DNA of 57,004 nucleotides from Lentimicrobium sp. Its GTDB lineage: Bacteria; Bacteroidota; Bacteroidia; Bacteroidales; Lentimicrobiaceae. The first letter of the stretch is position 1. Each line of letters opens with the position of its first letter. The notes below the pieces were generated by a model. It did no database searches. It saw only the letters and a program-made list of their open reading frames with translations, and was not told the origin of the DNA. Both the position numbers and the translations under genes were made by a program. Of the stretch, positions 1 through 8,883 are shown piece after piece. The stretch spans positions 1 through 57,004 of the forward strand of contig JANJXJ010000225.1 in assembly GCA_024709105.1 (NCBI GenBank), given 5' to 3'.

Positions 1-71
1 TCTTTCTTACACCCAGTAATGGTAAAAAATAGCACAAATAGTGCAAAAAAAATGTGTTTAAATGTGTTCAT
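1..71 (-). CDS. N-terminus of a putative lipoprotein, cut by the window edge
   Basis: Read on the reverse strand, an ATG at 71-69 opens a frame that begins MNTFKHIFFALFVLFFTITG followed by C-K-K and then leaves the window. This is a classic lipoprotein signal: one basic residue, a hydrophobic core of about 14 residues and a lipobox ending T-G-C, with Cys21 as the lipidation site. Two lysines after the Cys are compatible with outer-membrane or surface sorting, but this is inference. Only 23 codons are visible, so no function can be given. The plus-strand frame over 54-290 overlaps this start and looks non-coding. Confidence 0.7.
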   Translation of the reverse strand, partial: MNTFKHIFFALFVLFFTITGCKK

Positions 72-93
72 TGTTTTTGTAATTTTGTGCTCG

Positions 94-166
94 TTACCGG
101 TTGGCAGGGGAGAGGTTGCCGGATAGCTTGCCAAAGTATAGGCAGCCTGCTCCCCATGGCCGGTAA
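94..166 (-). promoter_or_regulatory. putative structured leader RNA upstream of the lipoprotein gene
   Basis: The segment folds into nested, co-linear helices. 94-100 (ttaccgg) is the exact reverse complement of 160-166. Inside it, 107-112 (ggggag) pairs with 150-155 (ctcccc). Inside that, 129-132 (tgcc) pairs with 141-144 (ggca). It lies 23 nt upstream of the lipoprotein ATG, within a leader of about 300 nt if the promoter-like element near 379-409 is used. I compared it by eye with SAM, cobalamin, TPP, FMN, c-di-GMP and fluoride riboswitch cores and matched none. The helices are strand-symmetric, so orientation is inferred from the downstream gene. Confidence 0.35.
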
Positions 167-378
167 TAAGCCGGTGAAAAATTTATTTGGTTGTTTGTAC
201 TCCGGGTTTTTGTTTTGGCGGCTTTTGCTGCCACAGGTATTTTCCTCCTTTCGTATTTTGTGGGTATTGATATTTATTTTGTGCCGCTAAACAACGGCCC
301 GGTTTTATTATTATGCCTTTTGCCAAATGTAATGTTGCTTATACACTTATGAATCGTTTTTAGCTATCATTACAAATG

Positions 379-409
379 CAAAAATAAACACAATTTTAAC
401 TCTCGCAAG
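379..409 (-). promoter_or_regulatory. possible promoter for the leader and lipoprotein gene
   Basis: On the reverse strand TATTTTTG (386-379) matches the Bacteroidota -7 consensus TAnnTTTG. CTTG (409-406) sits exactly 19 nt upstream, one mismatch from the -33 TTTG. Transcription would start near 372 and give a leader of about 300 nt before the ATG at 71. The rest of 167-610 is AT-rich and holds no convincing gene on either strand. Confidence 0.35.
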
Positions 410-610
410 CCATGAAGAAAGTAAAATGACGAATTGTACTTGAATCATTAAATATTGCTATACTAAGTTCAACACAGGTACTTCTGTAGCATAAGACTTG
501 GATACTGTTTCTTGATTTTCAGGTTTTTAACAGTTTATTTAAGAGATAATTGCGATTTTTTTCCTAACAATAATTATATGGTTGCAACGTCTTTATCTTC
601 TCTGCACAAA

Positions 611-641
611 AAAAAGCGGAACCTGCACAGTGCCGCTTTTT
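611..641. terminator. bidirectional hairpin terminator after lgt
   Basis: aaaaagcgg (611-619) pairs with ccgcttttt (633-641). On the reverse strand the stem ends in a T run just beyond the lgt stop codon, as expected of an intrinsic terminator. Confidence 0.7.
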
Positions 642-663
642 AAATATTTTGTCGCAATAAAAC

Positions 664-1467
664 TTATCTCTTTTTATCGGCCGGCTTTTGGTTGAGGTAA
701 ACCAGCAGCCCAATCCCCAGCAGTATAAATGGAATGCTGAGCAGTTGCCCCATATTCAGTGCCATGGTTTGTTCGAAGGCTACCTGTGGCTCTTTTACAA
801 ATTCAATAAGAAAACGTACTCCAAACAAAACAATCAGAAACACAGCAAATATATTGCCTTCGCGCATGCTGAGGTAGTTTTTGCGGTAATAGGCCAAAAG
901 GGCGAAGAACAATGCCAGGTACGACAAGGCTTCATAAATCTGAGTGGGGTGGCGAGGATCGCTTTGTCCGTCTCGTACAAAAATAAATCCCCAGGGCAGC
1001 GAGGTGTAATGTCCGTAAATTTCGCTGTTCATCAGATTTCCCATTCTGATAAAAAATCCGCCCAAAGCAACAACAATTACCAGCCGGTCGAGTGTCCATA
1101 AAAATGATTTGCCCGATTTGCGCACAAAAAACCATATGGCCAGCAGAATGCCGATGGCTGCCCCATGGCTGGCCAGGCCGCCTTCCCAAATCTTGAGGAT
1201 GGAAATCGGATCTTTTAGATAAGAGGCGGGTTCGTAAAAGAATACATGTCCGAGCCTGGCACCAATTACAGTTCCCACCACCACAAAAGTGGCCAGCTGA
1301 TCCAACAGCCCAATAGGCAGATTTTCGCGCTTAAACACCTGTTTTTCCAGAATAACATAGCCCAGATAAAAAGCCATGGCAAAAAACAGCCCGTAATACC
1401 TGATCTGAAGGCTGCCTAAGGGCAGTAAAACCGGGCTAATATCCCAGGTGATGTAATTCAGAAGCAT
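664..1467 (-). CDS. lgt: prolipoprotein diacylglyceryl transferase
   Basis: Lgt moves diacylglycerol from phosphatidylglycerol to the lipobox cysteine of prolipoproteins in the inner membrane, the first step of lipoprotein maturation. The 267-residue product has the usual length and about seven membrane segments. Visible key residues are Tyr26, His101 in SHGAAIG, and the Lgt signature around Arg141-Asn144-Glu149 (RMGNLMNSEIYG). A late GVRFLIEFVKE segment corresponds to the conserved C-terminal Arg/Glu region. A TAACTTTG box (1492-1485) lies 17 nt before the ATG. The upstream glycosyltransferase on the same strand ends at 1531, so the two may also be co-transcribed. The identification is secure. 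Confidence 0.96.
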   Translation of the reverse strand: MLLNYITWDISPVLLPLGSLQIRYYGLFFAMAFYLGYVILEKQVFKRENLPIGLLDQLATFVVVGTVIGARLGHVFFYEPASYLKDPISILKIWEGGLASHGAAIGILLAIWFFVRKSGKSFLWTLDRLVIVVALGGFFIRMGNLMNSEIYGHYTSLPWGFIFVRDGQSDPRHPTQIYEALSYLALFFALLAYYRKNYLSMREGNIFAVFLIVLFGVRFLIEFVKEPQVAFEQTMALNMGQLLSIPFILLGIGLLVYLNQKPADKKR

Positions 1468-1530
1468 AATATAAAGTTTGATTGCAAAGTTAACATTAAA
1501 AAGAACAAAAGTGCCAATGGTTTTGTGTGG

Positions 1531-2616
1531 TTATTTCAGATTATTCAATGCGTTATCAATCAGCGTTGTAAATTGACCGGGAAGGTTGTTGAAAACAATA
1601 CCGCTCATCTGCAATGCGCGGGGAATGTCTTCTTTAAGGTTTAACTTTTTTTGTTGCACCGCGTAAAAAATGCCCTTTTCTGCCATGTATCCGGCCAGGT
1701 ATTCCTGCTCGGTTTGCCCGGGTGTAGGCACCAGCAAAGCCTTGTTTCCGGTTCGCGAAAGATCCATCAATGTGGAGTATCCGGCTCTGCTGATCACCAG
1801 CGGACTGCTGCGCAGGATGTTTTCAAGTACCCCGGAAGGAAGATGATCTGCAACATCTACATATTTGCGCATCGGTTTTATATCGGTGTTTCCGGGAATA
1901 CCGCGGATAAGCAGCACATGTTTTTCGTTTACGGGCAACTGTGCCAGCAATCTTTCCTCAAAAATGCTGCGTTGTGGTTCGGGGCCCGATACTATGGCTA
2001 TCATTTCGTATTTGCGGGGCGTTACCACTGTATAAGGCGACTCAAAGCGACTCAGTATGCCTGCGTATTTAATGTTTACAGGAAGTAAATGTCCATGTGA
2101 GAGTTTTCCAGACAGATTGTGCTCCCCCTCGAAATCAGGAATCCAGCATTCGTCAAACCTGCTGATCATTTTGCCGGTAATTTTGTGCAGCAGCCCCGAA
2201 AAAGCGCTGAAAAAACATGGCGGAATAATATTAACCTGATGGGTTATAATAACCGAAAACACCCCGGGATTATACAAACCGTAGCGGTTGTCAGAAATTA
2301 CCATGTGGATGGAATGCCTGCTGATTATTTCGCTGAGCAGGCGGTTTTCCTGCCTGATTCTGAATAAAATACCCGGTATATCGGCGATTAGTTTCAGGGC
2401 AGCCGGTATGGTTTTGCTGTATTTTATCCCGTATCCCGGAAAAGTGATGAATTCTGCATCCTGAAATTCAGACCTGAGCAAGGCCAGCTGAGGTCCATCA
2501 GCAGCTACCACCACATGCGCTCCCTTTGCCATAAGATATCTTATGACCGGAATACACCGGGTGGCGTGGCCAAGGCCCCAGTCGAGCGGACAAACCAATA
2601 CTTTAGCTTGTTTCAT
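1531..2616 (-). CDS. MurG-like (GT28 fold) glycosyltransferase
   Basis: A 361-residue GT-B fold glycosyltransferase. The N-terminus has VLVCPLDWGLGHATRCIPVI, the glycine-rich GLGHATR segment typical of MurG-like UDP-sugar transferases. The C-terminal half has SRAGYSTLMDL followed by a PTPGQTEQEY segment, matching the nucleotide-sugar binding region of GT28 C-terminal domains. It is not MurG itself: the flanks are not the mur cluster and the N-terminal motif differs. The substrate is unknown; a glycolipid or cell-surface sugar is inferred. A TATCTTTG -7 box on the same strand (2642-2635) precedes the ATG. Confidence 0.75.
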   Translation of the reverse strand: MKQAKVLVCPLDWGLGHATRCIPVIRYLMAKGAHVVVAADGPQLALLRSEFQDAEFITFPGYGIKYSKTIPAALKLIADIPGILFRIRQENRLLSEIISRHSIHMVISDNRYGLYNPGVFSVIITHQVNIIPPCFFSAFSGLLHKITGKMISRFDECWIPDFEGEHNLSGKLSHGHLLPVNIKYAGILSRFESPYTVVTPRKYEMIAIVSGPEPQRSIFEERLLAQLPVNEKHVLLIRGIPGNTDIKPMRKYVDVADHLPSGVLENILRSSPLVISRAGYSTLMDLSRTGNKALLVPTPGQTEQEYLAGYMAEKGIFYAVQQKKLNLKEDIPRALQMSGIVFNNLPGQFTTLIDNALNNLK

Positions 2617-2710
2617 TCAGCACATTTCTACCTGCAAAGATACTTTTACTAAAGCCATGTTTTAAGAGGCGCTTAAGATTTAATGAAAAGTTCATATATT
2701 CGCATCACTT

Positions 2711-3826
2711 ATGAGCAGCAGCGATTCCAACGAACTTTTATATCAGATAGCTTTAACGTTATTACCCGGAATAGGGGATGTAAATGCACGCAAATTAGTG
2801 GCATACACCGGAAGTCCCGAAGCAGTTTTCCGCGAAAAGAAAGCTTCACTGCTTAAAATACCCGGAATGGGCCAGATTACTGCCGAGCTTATTCAGAGCA
2901 ACCGCACAGTGGTGGATCGCGCTGCCCGTGAAATTGAGTTCATCAGCAAATACGGCATTCGTACTTCATTTTTTACCGAAAAATCCTATCCCGAAAGGCT
3001 CAAACACTGCACCGACAGTCCTGTGCTCATCTATTACTTAGGTAACATGGAATTTAACTCACCTAATGTAATTTCGGTAGTAGGTACACGCCGGGCCAGC
3101 GAGTATGGCAAGGACATTTGCCGCAAACTTATTGCAGGGTTAAAGGAGCTGGGGGTGCTGGTTATCAGCGGGCTGGCTTATGGAATTGATACCTGTGCGC
3201 ATAAATCGGCACTGGATGAAGGTTTGAAGACTGTGGGGGTGCTTGCTCACGGGCTCGACAGGATTTATCCACCGCTGAATTTTAATCTTTCGCAACGTAT
3301 GCTGGAGCAGGGCGGGTTGGTAACAGAGTTTATGAGCGAAACCAATCCCGATCGCGAAAATTTCCCCAAACGCAACCGCATCATTGCCGGACTGGCAGAT
3401 GCTACCATAGTTATTGAAGCAGGTGCCAGAGGCGGGGCGCTGATCACAGCCGACATCGCCAATTCATACAACCGCGATGTGTTTGCGGTGCCAGGCAGAT
3501 TGTCTGACCCTATGTCGGAAGGCTGCAATCATCTGATAAAAACCAACCGGGCTGCATTGGTGCAATCGGCTGCCGATATTCTCTACATCATGGGCTGGGA
3601 TAAAAAAGCCCTGAAAAAAGAACCTGTTCAGCGCAAATTGTTTGTTCAGCTTCAGCCCGATGAGGAGGCTGTGGTAAAACTGCTCGAAGAAACCGGTGAA
3701 TGCAGCATGGATAAGATATGCTTTTCCACAGGCATACAAAACAGTAAAGTGGCTGCAGCCTTGCTTAATCTTGAGTTTGAGGGAATTGTAAAAAGCCTGC
3801 CCGGTAAAATTTACCGCTTAAGCTGA
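2711..3826 (+). CDS. dprA: DNA-processing protein DprA
   Basis: DprA binds incoming single-stranded DNA and loads RecA during natural transformation. The 371-residue product shows a helix-hairpin-helix-like N-terminus (LPGIGDVNARKLV near 18-30), then the Rossmann-like core with SVVGTRRAS, VISGLAYGIDTCAH, TVGVLAHGLDRIYP, KRNRIIAGL and the highly conserved EAGARGGALITA. A C-terminal winged-helix domain (about 315-371) follows, as in full-length DprA. It is divergent from the glycosyltransferase upstream and overlaps the convergent downstream gene by 9 bp. No other competence gene is in the window. Confidence 0.95.
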   Translation: MSSSDSNELLYQIALTLLPGIGDVNARKLVAYTGSPEAVFREKKASLLKIPGMGQITAELIQSNRTVVDRAAREIEFISKYGIRTSFFTEKSYPERLKHCTDSPVLIYYLGNMEFNSPNVISVVGTRRASEYGKDICRKLIAGLKELGVLVISGLAYGIDTCAHKSALDEGLKTVGVLAHGLDRIYPPLNFNLSQRMLEQGGLVTEFMSETNPDRENFPKRNRIIAGLADATIVIEAGARGGALITADIANSYNRDVFAVPGRLSDPMSEGCNHLIKTNRAALVQSAADILYIMGWDKKALKKEPVQRKLFVQLQPDEEAVVKLLEETGECSMDKICFSTGIQNSKVAAALLNLEFEGIVKSLPGKIYRLS

Positions 3827-4480
3827 CTCTGTCGCTGAAGTAAGACTCTTTTTAATAAGAATAAGCGCGATGAACAATATTCCGCCTGCCACAAGCAGGA
3901 AAAACAGGGTATCGTTGCTGAGCAGGGTAAAGCGGAACAAGCCATGAAAAAGAGTGGCAGCACCCAGGCCGGTCATGGAATCAATAAAGCGGTTTTGCCT
4001 GATTTTTCCCATACCTGTAAAGAATCCAACCAGCACGGCAAGCAAGGCATTCACCGGGCCAATGGCGATCAGGTAAAGCCAGTCGCCTTCCACTTTCAGG
4101 CCAAAAAAATGATAATATGCTGCATATAAGGTAGTGAGTCCTGTTGAGATTGCCAGACTGTAAATGATCCCATCCGGAGCTCCGTTGAAGCTTTTGTGCT
4201 TCATTATTTTGCTGTAAAGCGGAAGGAATTTCCCGAATTCCGACATAAAACCCACAAAGACAAAAGAGTACAAAAACATTCTGCGTATGCTTCGGGCACC
4301 ATCCATGCCGAGATAATTGGCCAGCATATTCGATAAAATAACAAGAAAAGCCATAAGCAGTCCCAACCCAAAAGCAGTAAAAAACAGCCTGAATTGCCCT
4401 TTGGGGTAGCGATACTTTAGATAAGCAAACAAAAGCAGGAACAATGCCGGCGAAATGAATAAGGGTAATAACTCCTTCAT
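3818..4480 (-). CDS. PrsW-like intramembrane protein with an altered active site
   Basis: A 220-residue integral membrane protein with about seven segments. The motif order matches PrsW, the site-1 type glutamate intramembrane protease: an acidic motif at 78-84 (FMSEFGK), FNGAPDGIIYSLAIS with a following YAAYYHF segment, PVNALLAVLVGFFTG, and a late histidine in TLFHG (His179). The PrsW motif is normally EExxK; here the first Glu is Ser80 while Glu81 and Lys84 remain. It may be a catalytically altered or inactive relative. Its stop overlaps the dprA stop tail to tail. The PrsW relationship rests on motif order, not on a full alignment. Confidence 0.6.
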   Translation of the reverse strand: MKELLPLFISPALFLLLFAYLKYRYPKGQFRLFFTAFGLGLLMAFLVILSNMLANYLGMDGARSIRRMFLYSFVFVGFMSEFGKFLPLYSKIMKHKSFNGAPDGIIYSLAISTGLTTLYAAYYHFFGLKVEGDWLYLIAIGPVNALLAVLVGFFTGMGKIRQNRFIDSMTGLGAATLFHGLFRFTLLSNDTLFFLLVAGGILFIALILIKKSLTSATESA

Positions 4481-4650
4481 AATGGTGTTTTTTAATTTTC
4501 AGAACTGATTGGGTCGGGCAAATTTCAACAAGATATATAAATGCTGTCGGGCAAAACTGGCAGAATATGGCAGTAATAATTTCCAATAACAAATTTAGGG
4601 AATATTGTTAATTTTACAAGCAGTTTGTAAAATTTAATACTGAAGATTTC

Positions 4651-4914
4651 ATGGTTACCAAAGTCAAAATAACTCAACCTGAGATGAATGAACTGGGCAT
4701 TACATCATGGCCGGTATGGGAAAAGGAAGTTTCACGCTTTCCCTGGACTTACGATGAGGAGGAAGTTTGTTATTTCCTTGAAGGTGAGGTGGTTGTTGAG
4801 TACGAAGGGGGTTTTGTTGAGATCGGCCCGGGTGATTACGTTACCTTTCCGAAAGGTTTAGAATGCATCTGGGATATCAGAAAACCAGTGCGGAAACACT
4901 ATTCATTCAGATAA
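4651..4914 (+). CDS. small single-domain cupin (DUF861 / Cupin_3 type)
   Basis: An 87-residue stand-alone cupin. The first half reads ITSWPVWEKEVSRFPWTYDE then an EEVCYFLEGEVVVEYEGG strand pair, and the second has IGPGDYVTFPKGLECIWDI with a C-terminal KHYSF. This pattern matches DUF861 cupins, related to one half of (S)-ureidoglycine aminohydrolase; the substrate cannot be inferred. The stop at 4914 is 1 nt from the rsgA ATG at 4916, so cupin, rsgA and probably dtd form one transcript. Confidence 0.8.
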   Translation: MVTKVKITQPEMNELGITSWPVWEKEVSRFPWTYDEEEVCYFLEGEVVVEYEGGFVEIGPGDYVTFPKGLECIWDIRKPVRKHYSFR

Positions 4915-4915
4915 T

Positions 4916-5857
4916 ATGGGCGATTTAACAGGGGTAGTGATTCGCTCAACCGGAAGCTGGGCAACCGTACTTTCATCTTCAAATGTGGTGGTAGAGTGCA
5001 GGATAAAAGGCAACTTCAGGATAAAAGGTATCAAATCAACCAATCCTGTGGCTGTTGGCGATAAGGTTGACTTCAGGATGCAGGAAAATGAAGATTCCGG
5101 AGTTATCCACGGTATACATCCCCGGCACAATTTTATCATACGCAAAGCTACCCGCCTTTCGAAACAATCGCACATCATTGCTGCCAATATTGATCAGGCA
5201 GTGGTCATGGCTACCATTGCCAGCCCGCGAACTTCCACAGGTTTTATTGACAGGTTTCTGGTAACGGCCGAGGCGTATCACATTCCGGTTTCCATTTTTT
5301 TTAACAAATACGACCTTTACGATACTGCTCAGCAGCAGCAACTCGAAAAGATGGTGAAACTTTATACTGAGGTGGGCTATGTTTGTTACACCACTTCGGT
5401 GGTTGCCGGCATCGGAATTGAGGAGGTTAAAGATTTTCTGAAAGGAAAAGTTACCCTGCTCAGTGGCCATTCGGGGGTAGGGAAGTCGGCCCTTATCAAT
5501 GCTGTGGAACCCGGACTGAATCTGAAAGTTGGCGCCATTTCTGATTATCACCTCAAAGGAAAACATACCACCACCTTTGCCGAAATGTTTGCGTTGAAAG
5601 ATGGTGGTTATATTATTGATACTCCGGGTATCAAAGAGTTTGGCCTGATTAATTTTGAAAAACAGGAAGTTGCCGAACGTTTCCCCGAAATGCGCGAACT
5701 GATGCACAATTGCCAGTTCAACAACTGCACTCATGTGCATGAGCCGGGCTGTGCAGTAAAAAAGGCGCTGAACCAGGGTAAAATCAGCCACAGCCGGTAC
5801 AACAATTACCTGAGTATTCTTAACGATGAGTATTTTGAAGAAAAGGAATGGGATTAA
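4916..5857 (+). CDS. rsgA: ribosome small subunit-dependent GTPase A
   Basis: RsgA is a circularly permuted GTPase that checks late 30S maturation. The 313-residue product has an N-terminal OB fold (1-75), then GTPase motifs in permuted order: G4 NKYD (130-133), G5 TTSVV (159-163), G1 GHSGVGKS (184-191) and G3 DTPG (235-238). A zinc-binding C-terminal domain follows with Cys266, Cys271, His273 and Cys279. All hallmark residues are intact. It starts directly after the cupin stop, and dtd follows 36 nt downstream. Confidence 0.96.
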   Translation: MGDLTGVVIRSTGSWATVLSSSNVVVECRIKGNFRIKGIKSTNPVAVGDKVDFRMQENEDSGVIHGIHPRHNFIIRKATRLSKQSHIIAANIDQAVVMATIASPRTSTGFIDRFLVTAEAYHIPVSIFFNKYDLYDTAQQQQLEKMVKLYTEVGYVCYTTSVVAGIGIEEVKDFLKGKVTLLSGHSGVGKSALINAVEPGLNLKVGAISDYHLKGKHTTTFAEMFALKDGGYIIDTPGIKEFGLINFEKQEVAERFPEMRELMHNCQFNNCTHVHEPGCAVKKALNQGKISHSRYNNYLSILNDEYFEEKEWD

Positions 5858-5893
5858 CAGTAACAATTATCTTGCGTTAAAGCTTTTTATATT

Positions 5894-6346
5894 ATGAGAG
5901 TTGTGGTACAGCGGGTAAACCGGGCTTCGGTGCGCAGCACTTTTTACGGCGAAGCTACTATTGACAAGGGAATGCTGGTGCTGCTGGGTATTGAGCACGA
6001 TGATAACATCGGGGATATTGATTGGCTTGTTGGTAAACTTACCCGCCTGCGTATTTTCGCTGATGAAGAGGGTGTAATGAACCGATCTATACAGGAAACA
6101 GGTGGTAGTTTTCTGGTAGTGAGTCAGTTTACACTTCATGCCAGTACCAAAAAAGGCAACCGGCCATCTTACATTCGGGCTGCAAATCCCGATACAGCCA
6201 TACCCTTGTACGAAAAGTTTGTTTCAGCACTGCAAAAAGAATCGGGCCTTGAAGTAAAAACCGGCTGGTTCGGGGCCAACATGCAGGTGTCCCTGGAAAA
6301 CGACGGGCCGGTTACCATCATCATAGATACAAAAAACCGGGAATAA
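5894..6346 (+). CDS. dtd: D-aminoacyl-tRNA deacylase
   Basis: Dtd hydrolyses D-amino acids from mischarged tRNAs in the cytosol. The product is 150 residues, the family size. It begins MRVVVQRV, has the catalytic SQFTL (77-81) followed by a KKGNRP segment, and ends with NDGPVT (136-141), which contains the Gly-cisPro pair that excludes L-amino acids. It is the last gene of the cupin-rsgA-dtd run and stops at a hairpin that overlaps its stop codon. Confidence 0.96.
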   Translation: MRVVVQRVNRASVRSTFYGEATIDKGMLVLLGIEHDDNIGDIDWLVGKLTRLRIFADEEGVMNRSIQETGGSFLVVSQFTLHASTKKGNRPSYIRAANPDTAIPLYEKFVSALQKESGLEVKTGWFGANMQVSLENDGPVTIIIDTKNRE

Positions 6347-6369
6347 GAGTTTTAAATTCTCATTCCCGG
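6337..6369. terminator. bidirectional terminator between dtd and the TonB receptor
   Basis: ccgggaat (6337-6344) pairs with attcccgg (6362-6369), extended by gag/ctc (6347-6349 with 6359-6361). It overlaps the dtd stop codon and lies just past the stop of the convergent receptor gene, so it can serve both. Confidence 0.65.
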
Positions 6370-6390
6370 ACAGGAAATTTTTGTTGTTAT

Positions 6391-8727
6391 TTAGAATCCG
6401 AAAGTTATACCAAAACTTGGCATAATAGGCAGCTGATATACTTTGTCGCCGGTAATGCGGTTGACATAGAAAATGTTGTCGCGGTCGTAAATGTTGGTTA
6501 CACTCAGGTTAAATTCGAGCAAGCCATCCTCACCGATTCTGAAACGGCGCATCATACTCAGGTCGAGCCTGTGGTAATAGGGGAGCCTGGCTTCGTTGTA
6601 GCCGGCATAAATAATGCCTAACTGTCCGTTTGAAATATTATAATTTGTTCCGGCACCCTGTTCAAACAAAAGTTTTTCGTAATAGCCCTGCGACTGGGTA
6701 AAGGGAAATCCCGATCCCATATTCCAGCGGGCATTGAGTTCCCATGCATTCTCTTTGCCAAAGCGGTATGAACCTACCAGGTTTACATTGTGGCGGCGGT
6801 CGTAATGGGGCACATATTCAAGTACACCGTCGAAGCGGTTTACGTAGGCCAGCGAATAAACAGCCCACAGATATATCCTCTTGACTTCGTATTTCACCGA
6901 AACATCAAAACCATTGGCATCGCCGTTTTCAATAATAAAATCTTTGCGGATGTATTCGGGTTTGTAGTTGATGGAGTTGGGGTCGTTGTAATCGCCGTTA
7001 TCGTCGAAAATCTTATTGCGGTTCAGGTTGGTAAGCTGCGAAAAGTTTTTGTAGTACACCTCCACATTAACTGTCATATTGGGCATGGGGTCAATTTCTG
7101 CCCCAACAATGATGTGCTCTGCTTTTTGCAGTTTGTGATTTACCTTTTTGCCGTTGAATGTTTCCTGAAGGTTGTCGGGCCCTGATAAGAAACCGTAGAA
7201 CAGATTCACCACATCGCGGTCGGAGGTAGCACTGATCAGATTCTGAGAATAGAGTCCGGCAGCCATTTTTACCCTGAAATTATCAGTTACGTTGTACTTC
7301 ATGGCAAGGCGGGGTTCGGGCGAAAAGTTGGATAAAGAAGCATAGTATTGCATCCTGAATCCGGGCTCAAATAAAAATTTACCGCGCGTCATTTTATATT
7401 TTACGTAGCCGGCAACTTCGGTAGTATTTTCAGTTTGAACAATTTTGCGTCCGATCAGATTGGTGAAGTTAAAGTCGGTTTTAAATCCGAGCATTTCAAA
7501 CCCGTATTTTATTTCATCTTTTCCAAGGAAATAAGTGAATCCCATACCCAGATTAAATCCGTTGATGGAACTGCTTCGCTCGGGAAGTTCGCCTTCCTTC
7601 ATGGAAATATTGTAAGAAGAAAAGGCTACGTTTCCTTCAAGCAGCACCGGATTGCTTCCGGGGATAACCACAAAGTTGGTACCCAAGCCTGTTGATTTCC
7701 ATTTGTATGTGGCCAGGTCGGTGTAGTCAACCTTATCATTAAAATTAAAACCGTAAAAATTCACCTTCGAACCATTGCTTGCATTGATGGACAGTTTGCC
7801 GTAAACATCGGTGTAGTTGAATGGCAGGCCGGCTGTGTCAATGTAATTGTAGATAAGGTCTGAAGTTTCCTTGAGGTAAGAATTTTTGGCTGAGATGATG
7901 TAAGATATGCTTCCACCTGACTCTTTCTGCTTTTTGATGGGGCCTTCGAGCATCAGTTTTGCGCCGAAGGTGCTGGCACCGGCTTTACCGGCAATGTGTT
8001 TTTTATTTCCGTCTCGTGTGGTGAGATCCATTACCGATGAAATTCTGCCGCCGTGTTCTGCATTAAATCCGCCGGTATAGATATCGGCATTTCTGAGAAT
8101 ATCGGTGTCGAAAACAGAGAACAGACCAATGGAGTGGAAAGGATTATAAACTATCATTCCATCAAGCACCACTTTGTTTTGAATGGGTGATCCCCCCCTG
8201 ATGTAGAGCTGGCCACCCTGGTCGCCTGTAAAAACCACTCCCGGCAATACCTGCAGGTACTGGGCAAGGTCGGGCTGTCCGCCGATGGTGGGTATGCGGC
8301 TGATTTGCTTAGGGGTGATTTTAATCACCGAGGTGCGGGTATCGCTGCGGGCTTCTTCGCGTTCGGCAGTAATCTGCACTGCATCCAGGTTGAATGCTCC
8401 TTGTGTGAGATAAAGCTTTTTGGTAAGAACTGTATTGCCTTTAATGCTCACCTGTTCGCGCAGCGTGTCATAACCCAGATAGGTGACCATAAGGGTATAA
8501 TTGCCATCGGGTATGCGGCTGATGGTAAAATATCCATTTACATCGGTGGTTGAACCGTAGGTTGTTTTGAAAAGGTAAACATTGGTGAAAATGATGGGTT
8601 CACCCGATTCCTTATCGTAAACAAAACCCCTGACAGTACCGTTTTGGGCAGAAGTGGTATTTGACTTCAGTGAAAATGCCAGAATCAGAACAAAACCCAG
8701 GCAAAAAGTGGTAAAAGTAGAACGCAT
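6391..8727 (-). CDS. TonB-dependent outer-membrane receptor with N-terminal CarboxypepD_reg-like domain
   Basis: A 778-residue outer-membrane transporter. A signal peptide (1-28, ending TSAQ) is followed by a carboxypeptidase-regulatory-like beta domain (about 30-115, GTVRGFVYDKESGEPI). The plug (about 125-240) contains LPGVVFTGDQGGQLYIRGGS and LDGMIVYNPFH. The rest is a beta-barrel ending in a terminal phenylalanine (FGITFGF), the usual outer-membrane insertion signal. No SusD-like partner, glycosidase or sigma/anti-sigma pair is adjacent, so this is not a canonical polysaccharide-utilisation locus. The substrate is unknown. Confidence 0.93.
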   Translation of the reverse strand: MRSTFTTFCLGFVLILAFSLKSNTTSAQNGTVRGFVYDKESGEPIIFTNVYLFKTTYGSTTDVNGYFTISRIPDGNYTLMVTYLGYDTLREQVSIKGNTVLTKKLYLTQGAFNLDAVQITAEREEARSDTRTSVIKITPKQISRIPTIGGQPDLAQYLQVLPGVVFTGDQGGQLYIRGGSPIQNKVVLDGMIVYNPFHSIGLFSVFDTDILRNADIYTGGFNAEHGGRISSVMDLTTRDGNKKHIAGKAGASTFGAKLMLEGPIKKQKESGGSISYIISAKNSYLKETSDLIYNYIDTAGLPFNYTDVYGKLSINASNGSKVNFYGFNFNDKVDYTDLATYKWKSTGLGTNFVVIPGSNPVLLEGNVAFSSYNISMKEGELPERSSSINGFNLGMGFTYFLGKDEIKYGFEMLGFKTDFNFTNLIGRKIVQTENTTEVAGYVKYKMTRGKFLFEPGFRMQYYASLSNFSPEPRLAMKYNVTDNFRVKMAAGLYSQNLISATSDRDVVNLFYGFLSGPDNLQETFNGKKVNHKLQKAEHIIVGAEIDPMPNMTVNVEVYYKNFSQLTNLNRNKIFDDNGDYNDPNSINYKPEYIRKDFIIENGDANGFDVSVKYEVKRIYLWAVYSLAYVNRFDGVLEYVPHYDRRHNVNLVGSYRFGKENAWELNARWNMGSGFPFTQSQGYYEKLLFEQGAGTNYNISNGQLGIIYAGYNEARLPYYHRLDLSMMRRFRIGEDGLLEFNLSVTNIYDRDNIFYVNRITGDKVYQLPIMPSFGITFGF

Positions 8728-8883
8728 AATACAGAATATGAGTAATTTGAGTCAGTACTCCTTTGCAGGGAGCAGTGCAGGAAATTTAAGCAGTCCGCAC
8801 AGATATTGCAAAATTAGGCTATTTATTAGTTTTATTAAATTTTTTTTTGAAGTTGACTGAAATTATCGTGGTTTGAACAGCTT

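Noticed and set aside
54-290. 78-residue plus-strand frame at the left edge
   Set aside because: It overlaps the lipoprotein start and the structured leader, and its product is rich in Cys, Trp and Gly in a non-protein-like order.
5036-5866. 276-residue reverse frame over rsgA
   Set aside because: It is antisense to an intact, motif-complete rsgA and shows no family resemblance.
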